This document shows positions 25,113-34,069 of a DNA stretch of 64,000 nt, piece after piece; position 1 is the first letter of the stretch; each line of letters begins with the position of its first letter. The notes under the pieces are model-generated. The model was given only the letters and a program-made list of their open reading frames with translations, did no database searches and was not told the origin of the DNA. The position numbers and the translations under genes are program-made. Source of the stretch: Kaistia sp. 32K (GTDB lineage: Bacteria; Pseudomonadota; Alphaproteobacteria; Rhizobiales; Kaistiaceae); contig NZ_AP024269.1 of assembly GCF_016629525.1 (NCBI RefSeq), positions 3,906,001 to 3,970,000 on the forward strand, given 5' to 3'.

Positions 25113-26111
25113 TCACGCCACGCCGATGCGCAGCAGGTCGTGCATGTGCAGCACGCCGACCGGCTTGCCGGCCTCGACGACGAAGAGCACCGTGATCTTG
25201 GCGCCGTTCAGCCGGTCGATCGCAGCCCCCACCAGCATGTCGGGCGGGATCGTCTTCGGCGCACGCGTCATCACCTCGTCGACATTGCGCGAGAGCAGGT
25301 CCGGGCCGATGTGACGGCGCAAGTCGCCGTCGGTGATCATGCCGATCAGCGCGCCATCACCGTCGACGACGCCGAGGCAGCCGAGCCCCTTCGCGGTCAT
25401 GGTGACGATCGCCTCGGTCATCGGCGATCCCGACGAGGCGACCGGCATCGAGGCGCCCTGGTGCATGATGTCGCGCACGAAATGCAGGCTGGCGCCCAGC
25501 TTGCCGCCGGGGTGGAACAGGCGGAAATCCTGCGCCGTGAAACCGCGCGTCTCCAGCAGCGCGATGGCGAGCGCATCGCCCAGCGCCAGCTGCATCACGG
25601 CTGACGTCGTCGGCGCCAGGCCGTGCGGGCAGGCCTCCTCGGCGCGTGGCAGCGTCAGCACATGCGTCGCCTGGCGGCCGAGCGCGCTGTCGGCGTTCGA
25701 AGTGACGGCGATCAGCGGCGTGCGAAAACGGCTCGCATATTCGACCACGGGGCGCAGCTCCGCCGTCTCGCCCGACCAGGAAAGCGCCAGGATGATGTCG
25801 TCACGCCCGACCATGCCGAGATCGCCATGGCTCGCCTCGGCGGCATGGACGAAGAAGGCCGGCGTGCCGGTCGAGGCGAGGGTCGCGGCGATCTTGACGC
25901 CGACATGGCCGCTCTTGCCGACGCCGGTGACGACGACGCGGCCGGCATGCTCGCGGATCAGGCGCACGACGTCGCCGAACGGGGCGGCGAGCGGTCCGGC
26001 AAGCGCCCCGGCGAGCGCATCGAGGCCGGCGCGCTCGCTCGAAAGCGTCCTCAGCGCCGATTCGACCGACTGGTTCGCGCGTTCCGCGTCCGGCTCGTCC
26101 TGAACCCGCAT
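25113..26111 (-). CDS. kdsD: D-arabinose 5-phosphate isomerase (KpsF/GutQ family)
   Basis: Converts ribulose 5-phosphate to arabinose 5-phosphate, the first step towards Kdo for lipopolysaccharide; cytoplasmic, 332 residues. The N-terminal SIS domain carries VVVTGVGKSGHV and ALSWSGETAEL with the sugar-phosphate loop; two CBS domains fill residues from about 210 to the end. The HPGGKLG motif joins the domains. This is the full-length architecture of the housekeeping enzyme. The start ATG follows GGAGTGAAGG. Kdo genes are not adjacent. Confidence 0.94.
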   Translation of the reverse strand: MRVQDEPDAERANQSVESALRTLSSERAGLDALAGALAGPLAAPFGDVVRLIREHAGRVVVTGVGKSGHVGVKIAATLASTGTPAFFVHAAEASHGDLGMVGRDDIILALSWSGETAELRPVVEYASRFRTPLIAVTSNADSALGRQATHVLTLPRAEEACPHGLAPTTSAVMQLALGDALAIALLETRGFTAQDFRLFHPGGKLGASLHFVRDIMHQGASMPVASSGSPMTEAIVTMTAKGLGCLGVVDGDGALIGMITDGDLRRHIGPDLLSRNVDEVMTRAPKTIPPDMLVGAAIDRLNGAKITVLFVVEAGKPVGVLHMHDLLRIGVA

Positions 26112-26275
26112 CCTTCACTCCAAAACTGTTTGCGCGCGGGCTTTTAGCACGAGCGTGCGGCCATCGTCGCTCGAAAATGCCGCCGGACAAACGGGGCCAC
26201 GACAACGATCCCTTAACCAAGCCCGTTTACGGTTCGGAAACCATAGGGTCCGGCACGCCGGATCCCGGCTTCAAC

Positions 26276-27745
26276 ATGCAAGGGTCACGGCAAGCGGCAA
26301 TGCAATTTCCTGTCCGGCTCCTCCTGTCGGCGGCGCTCCTCGCAGCGCTGGCTCCGATGACGGTTGCCGTCGCGCAGGACGCCACTGCGCCGGTCGGGCC
26401 GTTCGACGCCGATGCCGATTTCGGGCGCCTGCGCGGCAGCGACGGGCAGGAAGCCGTCGACCTGTTCAACACGACGCTCACGAACCAGCCACTGCCAACC
26501 GAGACGCCGGAGGCCGGACGCGCCCAGCGCGGCGAGCGGCTGGCGCCGACGATCGCGCAGGAGGACGAGGCGCCGCTTCGCCCGCGCGCCCGCACCGCCG
26601 ACGCCCGCGACGCCTCCGCCTATGACCCGCTCGGCATCCGCGTCGGCAGCTTCGTCGTGCTGCCCTCGATCGAGATGCGCGGCGGCTACACCACCAACGC
26701 CGCCGGCTCCTCGACCGGCGGGCCGTCCGCCGTCTGGACGCTGGTGCCGGATTTGACCGTGCGCTCCGACTGGAGCCGGCACGAGCTCGGCTTCGTGCTG
26801 CACGGCACCTACGATTATTTCTCCGATACGTCGGTGGCGCCGCTGCCGACCGTCAACGCCGGGGCCAATGCCCGCATCGACCTGCCGCGCGACTGGGCGC
26901 TGCGGCTTCGCGGCAATTACAACTACCAGACCCAGTCGATCTCGAGCCTCGACTATCCGACCGGGGTCGAGAAGCCGCCGGGCATCAACACCTATGTCGG
27001 CGGCGCGACGCTCGACGGCAGCGTCGGGCGCACCGTGCTGCAGCTGCGCGGCAACGTCGCCTATTCGCAGTATAATGATGGCCATGTCGGCGACATCGTC
27101 GTGCCGCAGGGCGACCGCGACAACACGCTGGTGAGCGGCGCGGCCCGCGTCGGCTACGAGGTGACGCCGGCCTTCACGCCCTTCGTCGAGGCGGAGCTGT
27201 CGGACCGCAGCTTCAAGCAGAAGATCGACAACAACGGCTTCAACCGCGCCAGCCAGGGCGTGACGCTGCGCGGCGGCATCGCCTATTCCGCGGCCCCCGT
27301 CCTCACGGGCGAGGTCGCGCTCGGCTGGCACCACGAGCGTTACGACGACGCGGTGTTCAAGCCGTTCGACGCGATGACGGTCGACGCCTCGGTGATCTGG
27401 TCGCCGACGCCGCTCACCAACTTCACGCTGCGCGCCGCCACCTTCGTCAATCCGACCACCGATCCGAACTCGGCCGGCTCGATCGTCTACGACGCCGGCA
27501 TCCGCGCCGAGCACGCGCTCCGCCGCAACCTGACGCTCGAGGGCGACCTCGGCTGGCGGCGCGAATATTACGAAGGAATCAATGTCGCCGACGTCACCTA
27601 CCAAGCCGGCTTCGGGGTGACGTGGAAGCTCAATCGCGAGGCCTGGGTAGTCGGCCGCTTTTCGCAGGAATACTATCATAGCGCCGTGCCGGGCGGCAGC
27701 TATCCGACGACTACGGTCAGTGTCGGACTCCGGCTCCAGCGCTGA
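26276..27745 (+). CDS. Outer membrane beta-barrel protein (BBP2-like)
   Basis: Predicted outer-membrane protein of 489 residues with a signal peptide (MQFPVRLLLSAALLAALA core, cleavage after VAVAQ). A polar, acidic linker of about 100 residues leads to a barrel region of alternating polar and hydrophobic strands with many aromatic ends, finishing in TVSVGLRLQR. The family is used for exopolysaccharide or unknown outer-membrane roles. Two ATGs compete: the first is used, the second eight codons later would give a shorter signal. No close partners adjoin, so the role is open. Confidence 0.78.
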   Translation: MQGSRQAAMQFPVRLLLSAALLAALAPMTVAVAQDATAPVGPFDADADFGRLRGSDGQEAVDLFNTTLTNQPLPTETPEAGRAQRGERLAPTIAQEDEAPLRPRARTADARDASAYDPLGIRVGSFVVLPSIEMRGGYTTNAAGSSTGGPSAVWTLVPDLTVRSDWSRHELGFVLHGTYDYFSDTSVAPLPTVNAGANARIDLPRDWALRLRGNYNYQTQSISSLDYPTGVEKPPGINTYVGGATLDGSVGRTVLQLRGNVAYSQYNDGHVGDIVVPQGDRDNTLVSGAARVGYEVTPAFTPFVEAELSDRSFKQKIDNNGFNRASQGVTLRGGIAYSAAPVLTGEVALGWHHERYDDAVFKPFDAMTVDASVIWSPTPLTNFTLRAATFVNPTTDPNSAGSIVYDAGIRAEHALRRNLTLEGDLGWRREYYEGINVADVTYQAGFGVTWKLNREAWVVGRFSQEYYHSAVPGGSYPTTTVSVGLRLQR

Positions 27746-27798
27746 CGATCGTTTGCCGTGTCATCAACCCGACACGTTTACCCGGTATGCGGAGCATC

Positions 27799-28323
27799 AT
27801 GGCTTTTAACCACCGCAAAACGATCACCTTCCGCCTCGCCCAGTCAGCTCGCGCTGCCCGCGCGCGCTCGGGCGGTCACCTCATGCGGATCGGCCTCCAC
27901 CCGGGCCAGGAGAGCGTGCTGAAGGCGCTCGCCGAGCAGGACGGGCTGTCGATGAGCCAGCTGGCACAGGCCCTGTCTGTGCAGCCCCCCACCGTCACCA
28001 AGATGGTGAGCCGTCTCGCCGCCCAGGGCTATGTCGAGCGCAAGGCCTCGAAGGGCGACGGCCGCCAGGCCCATGTCCACCTGACCGAGCAGGGACGCGG
28101 CACGCTTGTCGACATCGACAAGGGCTGGAAGCGCCTCGAGCGGGAAGCGCTGGAAGGGCTCGACGACAAGGACGTCAAGAAGCTCCGCAAGCTCCTGCGC
28201 CAGATCGAGCGCAATCTTTCCGCTTCGTTCGACGACAGCGCCGAGCCGGGCGACGAAGATGCCGAGCCCGAGACCGAAACGCCGGCGGCCGAGCCGGTGG
28301 AGAGCGTCGCTCCCACGACTTGA
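27799..28323 (+). CDS. MarR family regulator with acidic tail
   Basis: Winged helix DNA-binding protein of 174 residues. The MarR core spans about residues 25-125 (GQESVLKALAEQDGLSMSQL, recognition helix PPTVTKMVSRL, wing KASKGDGRQAHVHL). The N-terminus is unusually basic (FRLAQSARAARARSGGHL) and the last 30 residues are acidic and proline-rich, which is not typical for MarR and may be a flexible interaction tail. GGAG lies four bases before the ATG, close but acceptable. An ATG four codons earlier is possible. The downstream EamA transporter gene is 90 bp away in the same direction and could be a target. Confidence 0.88.
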   Translation: MAFNHRKTITFRLAQSARAARARSGGHLMRIGLHPGQESVLKALAEQDGLSMSQLAQALSVQPPTVTKMVSRLAAQGYVERKASKGDGRQAHVHLTEQGRGTLVDIDKGWKRLEREALEGLDDKDVKKLRKLLRQIERNLSASFDDSAEPGDEDAEPETETPAAEPVESVAPTT

Positions 28324-28413
28324 GCGACGCGGTGCAATCTGATTGAGTACAGGCGGCCCGATCTTCCGATAGCGCCTGCCCTCTGGGCAATTTCCTGATT
28401 TCCCGGAGTGCGG

Positions 28414-29313
28414 ATGTCCCCGTTGCCGACCGCGGATGCGGAGGCTCAGCAGCGCCTGCGCGGCATCGGGCTTTATTGCCTGGCCATGCTCTGCTTCACC
28501 ATGCTCGACGCCAGCGCGAAATACGCCAGCCAGTTCATACCGGTGCTGTCGATCGTCTGGGTCCGCTTCGCCGTCCACGCGCTGCTTGCGCTCGTCGTGT
28601 TCCAGCCCTGGCGCCACTGGGTGCTCTACCGGACGAAACGGCCGGTGCTGCAGGCGCTGCGCGCCCTGTTCCTCGCGGGCTCGACCTTCTTCAATTTCCT
28701 CGCCGTGCACGAGCTGCAGCTCGACATGACGATATCGATCGGCTTTTCCGCGCCCTTCATCACGGCGGCGCTGGCGGGGCCGATCCTCGGCGAATGGGCG
28801 GGCCCGCGCCGCTGGGCAGCGATCATCGTCGGCTTCGTCGGCGTGCTGATCATCACCATGCCGGGCTTCGGCGATTTGAACCCAGCCGTGTTCCTGTCGC
28901 TCGCCGCCGCCTGCTGCAACGCTTGCTACATCCTCTCGACCCGCATGCTCACCCGCTCGGATTCGAGCGTCGGCATGCTGCTCTATTCGGCCGTCGTGCC
29001 GCTGATCCTGGTGACGCCGGTGGCCGATCCGCTCGCCGCCGCCCCGCCGAGCGTCGTGGTCGGCATCTGCCTCCTGCTCACGGGTTCGCTCGGCTTCATC
29101 GGACACTGGTTCCTGATCCGCGCCCACCACCATACCGCCGTGCCGGTGCTGGCGCCGTTCATGTATACCGGGCTGATCTGGATGATCCTGCTCGGCTATT
29201 TCATCTTCGACGATGTCCCCGCGCCGCGCACGCTGGTCGGCGCCTCGATCATCATCGCGAGCGGCCTCTATCTGCTCTATCGCGAGCGCGTCCGCGTGCC
29301 GGGCGAGGCCTGA
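28414..29313 (+). CDS. EamA/DMT family transporter
   Basis: Ten-helix inner-membrane carrier of the drug/metabolite transporter superfamily, 299 residues, with two EamA repeats (about 15-145 and 155-290). The first helix pair LYCLAMLCFTMLDASAKY and the repeat-end GPILGEWAGPRRW are typical of the RhaT/YdcZ-like branch. CGGAG precedes the ATG by five bases. Such carriers move amino acids, nucleosides or other metabolites outward; the substrate is not evident. It follows the MarR gene. Confidence 0.88.
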   Translation: MSPLPTADAEAQQRLRGIGLYCLAMLCFTMLDASAKYASQFIPVLSIVWVRFAVHALLALVVFQPWRHWVLYRTKRPVLQALRALFLAGSTFFNFLAVHELQLDMTISIGFSAPFITAALAGPILGEWAGPRRWAAIIVGFVGVLIITMPGFGDLNPAVFLSLAAACCNACYILSTRMLTRSDSSVGMLLYSAVVPLILVTPVADPLAAAPPSVVVGICLLLTGSLGFIGHWFLIRAHHHTAVPVLAPFMYTGLIWMILLGYFIFDDVPAPRTLVGASIIIASGLYLLYRERVRVPGEA

Positions 29314-29445
29314 ACGGCCGCAGAAAGCTGCGGCGCGCCAAACTAAAACGCGCTACAAGCTCCCTGCCCGCCTCGATGCCGTCATCGTCCGGACCACCCC
29401 GCATACCATCCCGAACAGAGCGCCCCCAGCGCTTCCGGACACCCC

Positions 29446-30645
29446 ATGGACCGCCCCGCCAATCGCCAGGCGCGCTTCTTCGTCGCCCTCGCCATCATGG
29501 TCGCGCTGCTGAACAGCACGGCCGCCTCGCCGCTCTATACGAGCTACCGCGTGATGTGGTCGCTCGACGCCTTCACCGTGGCGTTCATCTTCGCGATCTA
29601 CGCCGTCGGCACGCTGATCGCGCTGTTCGTGCTCGGGCGCCTGTCCGACCGGCTGCCGGACCGGCGGCTCCTGATCCTGCTTTCACTCGGCATCGTCATC
29701 GCCGGCGCGCTGATCTTCGCCTCGGCCGGCAATCTGCCGACGCTTCTCGTCGGCCGGCTTCTCGCCGGCGCTGGCACGGGCGGGCTGACCGGCGTCGCCA
29801 ACGCCGCACTGATCGAGCTCGACCCCAAGGCCGACGCGCGCGCCAACGCCGTGCTCGCCACCGCCGTCTTCACCGCCGGCTGCGCGCTCGGCCCGATGAT
29901 CAGTTCGGCCGCGCTCTATTTCGACGCCTGGCCGCTGCAACTGCCCTTCATCCTGATCGCCACGCTGGCGCTGATCGCCATTCTCGGCCTCGCCACGGCA
30001 TCCTGGCAGCCGGCGCCGCGCGCGCTGCCCGTCGCCTCGAGCCCGGCCGGAACCGCCGCGCCGGCCGGCCGTTACACAGCCTTCGCCGTCGCCGCCGGCG
30101 CGGTCATCCTCGCCTGGGCGGTCGGCTCGACCTTCGCCGGCCTCGGCGTCACCTTCGTGCACGAGCTGCTGAAGGTCGAAAGCCAGGCGGCGTCGGGCGT
30201 CATCGTCGCCGCCTTCCAGCTCGTCGCCGGCATCAGCCAGCTCGCCAGCCAGCGCGTCGATTCGAACCGCGCCATGGTCTGGGGCACGACGCTGCTCGCG
30301 CTGGCAATCCTGCTGTGCGCCTTCGCGATCTGGACCGGCTCGCCGCTGCTCTTCGTGCTCGGCACGGTCGGCAGCGGCATCGGCTACGGCGCCGCCTTCG
30401 TCGGCTCGGCCGGCATCGTCAACCGCATCGCGCCGCCGGATCGCCGCGCCACCTGGGTCTCGGCCTATTACATCACCGGCTATCTCGCCAACGCGCTGCC
30501 GGTTCTGGCGCTCGGCTTCCTCGGCGACAGGCTCGGCCTCTTCGGCGCCTTCCTGTGCCTGACCGCCTTCACCGCGATCGGCACCGTCTTCGTCAACGGC
30601 GCGGCGCAGATCGTGCTGCGGCCGGCGTCGCGCCGCCGGCCGTGA
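29446..30645 (+). CDS. Major facilitator superfamily transporter
   Basis: Twelve-helix inner-membrane carrier of 399 residues. The MFS loop motif after helix 2 is GRLSDRLPDRRLLI, and the RLLAGAGTGGLTG stretch in helix 4 resembles drug or sugar-efflux MFS proteins. The central loop after helix 6 is short and proline/alanine-rich. It ends three bases before the end of a convergent dehydrogenase gene, leaving no room for a private terminator. The substrate cannot be told; proton-driven efflux is the likely mode. Confidence 0.88.
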   Translation: MDRPANRQARFFVALAIMVALLNSTAASPLYTSYRVMWSLDAFTVAFIFAIYAVGTLIALFVLGRLSDRLPDRRLLILLSLGIVIAGALIFASAGNLPTLLVGRLLAGAGTGGLTGVANAALIELDPKADARANAVLATAVFTAGCALGPMISSAALYFDAWPLQLPFILIATLALIAILGLATASWQPAPRALPVASSPAGTAAPAGRYTAFAVAAGAVILAWAVGSTFAGLGVTFVHELLKVESQAASGVIVAAFQLVAGISQLASQRVDSNRAMVWGTTLLALAILLCAFAIWTGSPLLFVLGTVGSGIGYGAAFVGSAGIVNRIAPPDRRATWVSAYYITGYLANALPVLALGFLGDRLGLFGAFLCLTAFTAIGTVFVNGAAQIVLRPASRRRP

Positions 30646-30648
30646 TCG

Positions 30649-31416
30649 TCAGTCGAGTTCCTGCGTGCCGCCGCCGGAGACGGTCAGCACCTGGCCGCTA
30701 ATCCATGCGGCCGCCGGCGAGCAAAGGAACAGCGCCGCATTGGCGATGTCCGAAGGCTGGCCGAGCCGGCCGAGCGGCGTGTGCTTCAGCATCGCCTGCT
30801 CGATCTCGGGCGTCAGCACGCTCTCGAGCGCATCGGTCTTGGTCGCCCCCGGCGCGATCGCGTTGACGCGGATGCCCATCGGGCCGAGATCGAAGGCGGC
30901 GTTGCGGGTCAAATGATTGACGGCAGCCTTCGAGGACCCATAGGAGGCCATCCGCTGGTTCCTGTTCTCGCCTGCCATCGACGAGATGTTGAGGATCGCC
31001 CCACCACCGGCTTCGCGCATGTGCGGCGCGCAGAGCTGCATCAGCCGAAACGGCGCGAAGACGTTCAGCGCATAGGCCCAGTGAAAGTCCTTCATCGGCA
31101 TGTCGAACGGCTTCGGGCCGCCGCCGCCGGCATTGTTGACGAGAAGCGTCAGCCGGCCATAGGCGGCAATCGTCGCGTCGACGACGGCAGCGAGATGCGC
31201 GTCCTCCGTGACATTGCATTCGAGGCCGATCGCCCTTCCGCCCGCTTCGGTGATCGCGTCGGCCACCGCGAGCGCGCCTTCGAGCTTCAGATCGGTGACG
31301 ACGACGGCGGCGCCGGCCTCGGCAAAGGTCTGCGCGATGGCGCGACCGATACCGGCCGCGGCGCCGGTGACGATGGCGACGTCCGAACCGAGATCGAGGA
31401 GATGGTTGATCGGCAT
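30649..31416 (-). CDS. Short-chain dehydrogenase/reductase
   Basis: NAD(P)-dependent oxidoreductase of 255 residues, classical SDR. The cofactor motif TGAAAGIG is near residue 17, the structural NNAGG motif near 93, and the catalytic set is S in NISSMAG, then Y and K in ASYGSSKAAVNH. An acidic residue after the second strand (VVVTDLKLEG) favours NAD. The tail AWISGQVLTVSGGGTQELD is standard. Similar enzymes include 7-alpha-hydroxysteroid and sugar-alcohol dehydrogenases, so the substrate is open. Confidence 0.9.
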   Translation of the reverse strand: MPINHLLDLGSDVAIVTGAAAGIGRAIAQTFAEAGAAVVVTDLKLEGALAVADAITEAGGRAIGLECNVTEDAHLAAVVDATIAAYGRLTLLVNNAGGGGPKPFDMPMKDFHWAYALNVFAPFRLMQLCAPHMREAGGGAILNISSMAGENRNQRMASYGSSKAAVNHLTRNAAFDLGPMGIRVNAIAPGATKTDALESVLTPEIEQAMLKHTPLGRLGQPSDIANAALFLCSPAAAWISGQVLTVSGGGTQELD

Positions 31417-31697
31417 AAGGCACCTGAGCTTTGACCAGACAGGAAAGTCAGTCTGGCATGGCCGCCCGCCGCCGTCATCCGCGCCGCCCAGCCCCGGTGT
31501 CTGGCAAGCCGGGCGTGCCGCCGCGTTTCCCTCTTAGGGAGAGAAGCCAAGCAAGCCCCTCACCCTACCCTCTCCCGCAAGCGGGCGAGGGTTTCGGCCG
31601 GCACCCCTTTAGCAATCTCATTGCGTAGCGACGGGCGCAGGCGATCCCCCTCTCCCGCTTGCGGGAGAGGGTCGGGGTGAGGGTCTGCCCTTAGCCC
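31417..31697. repeat. Intergenic CCCTCTCCCGC repeat pair
   Basis: Between the SDR gene start and the end of the molybdoenzyme gene, inverted copies CCTCACCCTACCCTCTCCCG (about 31559-31578) and GGGAGAGGGTCGGGGTGAGG (about 31663-31682) occur. The remaining bases hold the upstream region of the SDR gene. Confidence 0.65.
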
Positions 31698-32480
31698 TCA
31701 GATCCCGGCATACCATTCGTAGCCGCGATCTTCCCAAAACCCGCCCTTGCCGCCGTCGATGTCGGCGAAGCCGGCCACCGCCTCGATGCGCATGACATAT
31801 TTCGCCATCTTGTAGCCGAGCTGGCGCTCGACCCGGAGCCGCAGCGGCGCGCCATGCGGCACCGGCAACGGCTGGTCGTTCATCTCGTAGGCGAGGATGG
31901 TCTGGGCGTGATAGGCGTCCTCGAAGCCGAGGCTCTCATAGTATTTCGAGTCCCCCGCCAGCGTCTGCTCCAGCGTATCGGCGCAGTAGAACACGATGTA
32001 GCGCGCCTCCGGCTTCAGCCCGGCCTTGTCGAGCAGGAGCTTCAGCGGCACGCCCTTCCACTTGCCGATGCAGCTCCAGCCCTCGACGCAGTCATGCCGG
32101 GTGATCTGGGTGCGCGACGGCATGGCGCGCAGATCCGCCAGCGACCATTCCGCCGGCCGCTCCACCAGCCCGCCGATCTTGAGCCGCCAGTCGACGAAGC
32201 CGTTCGCCGAGAGCGCCAGATAGTCGGCGTCCTGCGGATCGATGCTGCCGTTCGGCTTGAAGTCGGGCGAGATGTCCGCCTCGCTGTATTCGCGCGCCAT
32301 GTCGTTGGGTCCGAGGACGGCGCGCTGCGCCGTGCGGGTCAGCGTTTCCGCCCGGACCAGCATGCGGCGGACCCAGTCGACATTCGAGAGTTCCTCGCAG
32401 CCGGAGAGCAACAGCGCGCCGCCGAGGACGAGCGACCGCTTCAGAAAGCCGCGACGATCGAGACCCTTCTCAGCGCGCAT
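31698..32480 (-). CDS. Molybdopterin-dependent oxidoreductase, Tat-exported, sulfite-oxidase fold
   Basis: Periplasmic molybdenum enzyme of 260 residues. A twin-arginine signal (DRRGFLKRS) leads to LLLSGC, which also fits a lipoprotein box with the lipidated cysteine at residue 28. The Mo-ligand cysteine is in HDCVEGWSCIGKW. The downstream parts PHGAPLRLRVERQLGYKMAKYV are conserved in the family. The gene overlaps the end of the cytochrome b gene by 11 bp, so the cytochrome is very likely its membrane electron partner. Substrate unknown; the arrangement recalls MsrPQ, but the cytochrome is of a different type. Confidence 0.88.
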   Translation of the reverse strand: MRAEKGLDRRGFLKRSLVLGGALLLSGCEELSNVDWVRRMLVRAETLTRTAQRAVLGPNDMAREYSEADISPDFKPNGSIDPQDADYLALSANGFVDWRLKIGGLVERPAEWSLADLRAMPSRTQITRHDCVEGWSCIGKWKGVPLKLLLDKAGLKPEARYIVFYCADTLEQTLAGDSKYYESLGFEDAYHAQTILAYEMNDQPLPVPHGAPLRLRVERQLGYKMAKYVMRIEAVAGFADIDGGKGGFWEDRGYEWYAGI

Positions 32481-33309
32481 CGGACTTCTCCTCGGGCTCG
32501 ATGACATAGCGGCCGGAGATCATCGAGCGCAGATTGTTGAAGACGCCGGAGACCAGCACCATGACGAGGTGGACGACGATGAACAGCACCACCAGCGTCG
32601 CGCAGATGAAATGGATGGTGCGCGCCGTCTGGCGGCCGCCGAAGAGATCGACCAGCCAGGGAAAGGCGGCGTCGACGCCGGGCGACATGGTGAGGCCGGC
32701 GAGCACCAGCAGCGGCAGCACGACGAGGGCGATGCCGAAATAGGCGAGCTTCTGCAGCACGTTGTAGTGCCGGGCCTCCTCCCCCTTCGGGAAGCGGAGC
32801 CGCATGTGCTCCCATATCGAGCCGCCGATATGGCGGAGCTGGTCGCGCGAGGGCACCAGCTCGCGCAGATGGCCACTGGCCGCGCTCCAGGCGAGATAGA
32901 CGAGGCCGTTGGCGACGAACAGCCAGGCGAAGAAGAAGTGCCAGCGCCGGCCGGTGGCGAGATCCTGATAGCTAGGCAACGTCGCCCAGCTCGGGAAGCC
33001 GCGCTCGACCCATTCGCCATTCTCGCGCGACACGCCGAGCACGCCGGTGGTGGTGAAGTCGTGGCCGAAAACAGTGGTGACGCCGACCGGCTTTTCCGTA
33101 TCCGGCCCCTGCCGCATGGCGAGCACGGGGTGGTCGAAATGCGAGCGCTGGCCGAGATAGAGCGCCGGGTGGGCGTTGAAGATCTGCATGCCGCTCATCA
33201 GCAGCACGGCGACGCAGAGGACATTGATCCAGTGCGTGATCCGGACCGCCAGCCGGTGGCGATAGATCAGGCGGCGTTCAGGAACGCCTTCTTCGGAAAT
33301 CGCAGACAT
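32470..33309 (-). CDS. Cytochrome b (b561-like di-heme) partner of the molybdoenzyme
   Basis: Inner-membrane cytochrome of 279 residues with four to five helices. Histidines likely to ligate heme occur in YRHRLAVRITHWIN at the first helix, in the WHFFFAWLFV helix, and in the last helices (IHFICATL, VVHLVM). A long hydrophilic insert lies between helices 1 and 2. The start ATG has GGAG ten bases upstream; eight further codons upstream are not needed. Translationally coupled to the molybdoenzyme gene. It probably passes electrons between quinone and that enzyme. Confidence 0.86.
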   Translation of the reverse strand: MSAISEEGVPERRLIYRHRLAVRITHWINVLCVAVLLMSGMQIFNAHPALYLGQRSHFDHPVLAMRQGPDTEKPVGVTTVFGHDFTTTGVLGVSRENGEWVERGFPSWATLPSYQDLATGRRWHFFFAWLFVANGLVYLAWSAASGHLRELVPSRDQLRHIGGSIWEHMRLRFPKGEEARHYNVLQKLAYFGIALVVLPLLVLAGLTMSPGVDAAFPWLVDLFGGRQTARTIHFICATLVVLFIVVHLVMVLVSGVFNNLRSMISGRYVIEPEEKSDAR

Positions 33310-34069
33310 GGCCGGACTCCGCCGACCCGGCACGCGGTCAAAACGGCCGCCCTCTTTCCGGGCCCAACCATTCTACGCCGATTTTGCCCAAGAGGTTTCG
33401 CTGGGGAGGCTCCCCCTCCATCCAAACATCAAAAGCCATCATCCTGAGGTGCCCGGCAAAGCCGGGCCTCGAAGGAGGGTCCAGGGAATGCCTACAGGAC
33501 CGTGAGCCGGATCCGACCGCAACCCGGAGCTACGCTGGAGCCTCCTTCGAGGCTTCGCTCCCGCGAAGCACCTCAGGATGACGGCGGAGCCGGGCCAGTC
33601 GACCTGGAGGGGTCAGAGGTCGGGGCAACCGCCGCACGCCAGCAAGCCGAAGGACGCCCGGCGGATATAGCGCCTGACCTTCACCTCTCCCATGGGGAGA
33701 GGTCGACGGCCGAAGGCCGGCGGGTGAGGGGTTGGGAATTCTCCGGAGAGGACGTACCCCCTCACCCGGACCTGCGGTCCGACCTCTCCCCATGGGAGAG
33801 GTGAAGGCAGAGGCTGCTCCGCCGTCCCCCGCCCACTCCCCGTCATCCCGGCGGAGGCCGGGATCCATACGGCTGCGCCCTCGGGAGGATCGCGCGGTCA
33901 GCAACCCGGCGAAGTGGATCCCGGGTCAAGCCCGGGATGACGGCGAGCGGGGCACGTGGGCCGGTGCGTGAGAGGTTCGTGAATCCACCGGAGAGCACGT
34001 ACCCCCTCACCCGGACCTATGGCCCGACCTCTCCCCATTGGAGCAGTGAAGACAGAGGCGAGCAGCCCC
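33310..34069. repeat. Gene-free region filled with four repeat elements
   Basis: No gene was found in this 760-bp gap. It contains: a CATCCTGAGGTGCCCGGC...AGCACCTCAGGATG element (33438-33582, arms facing each other); CACCTCTCCCATGGGGAGAGG with its inverse CCTCTCCCCATGGGAGAGG (about 33681-33803); a paired-hairpin GTCATCCCGGCGGAGGCCGG element (about 33841-33943); and a partial CCTCACCCGGACCTATGG copy (about 34004-34030). All four families recur elsewhere in the window. Confidence 0.75.

Noticed and set aside
33310..34069. Short open frames in the repeat-filled gap
   Set aside because: They are translations of the repeat elements and recur in other gaps in different frames, with no ribosome site.
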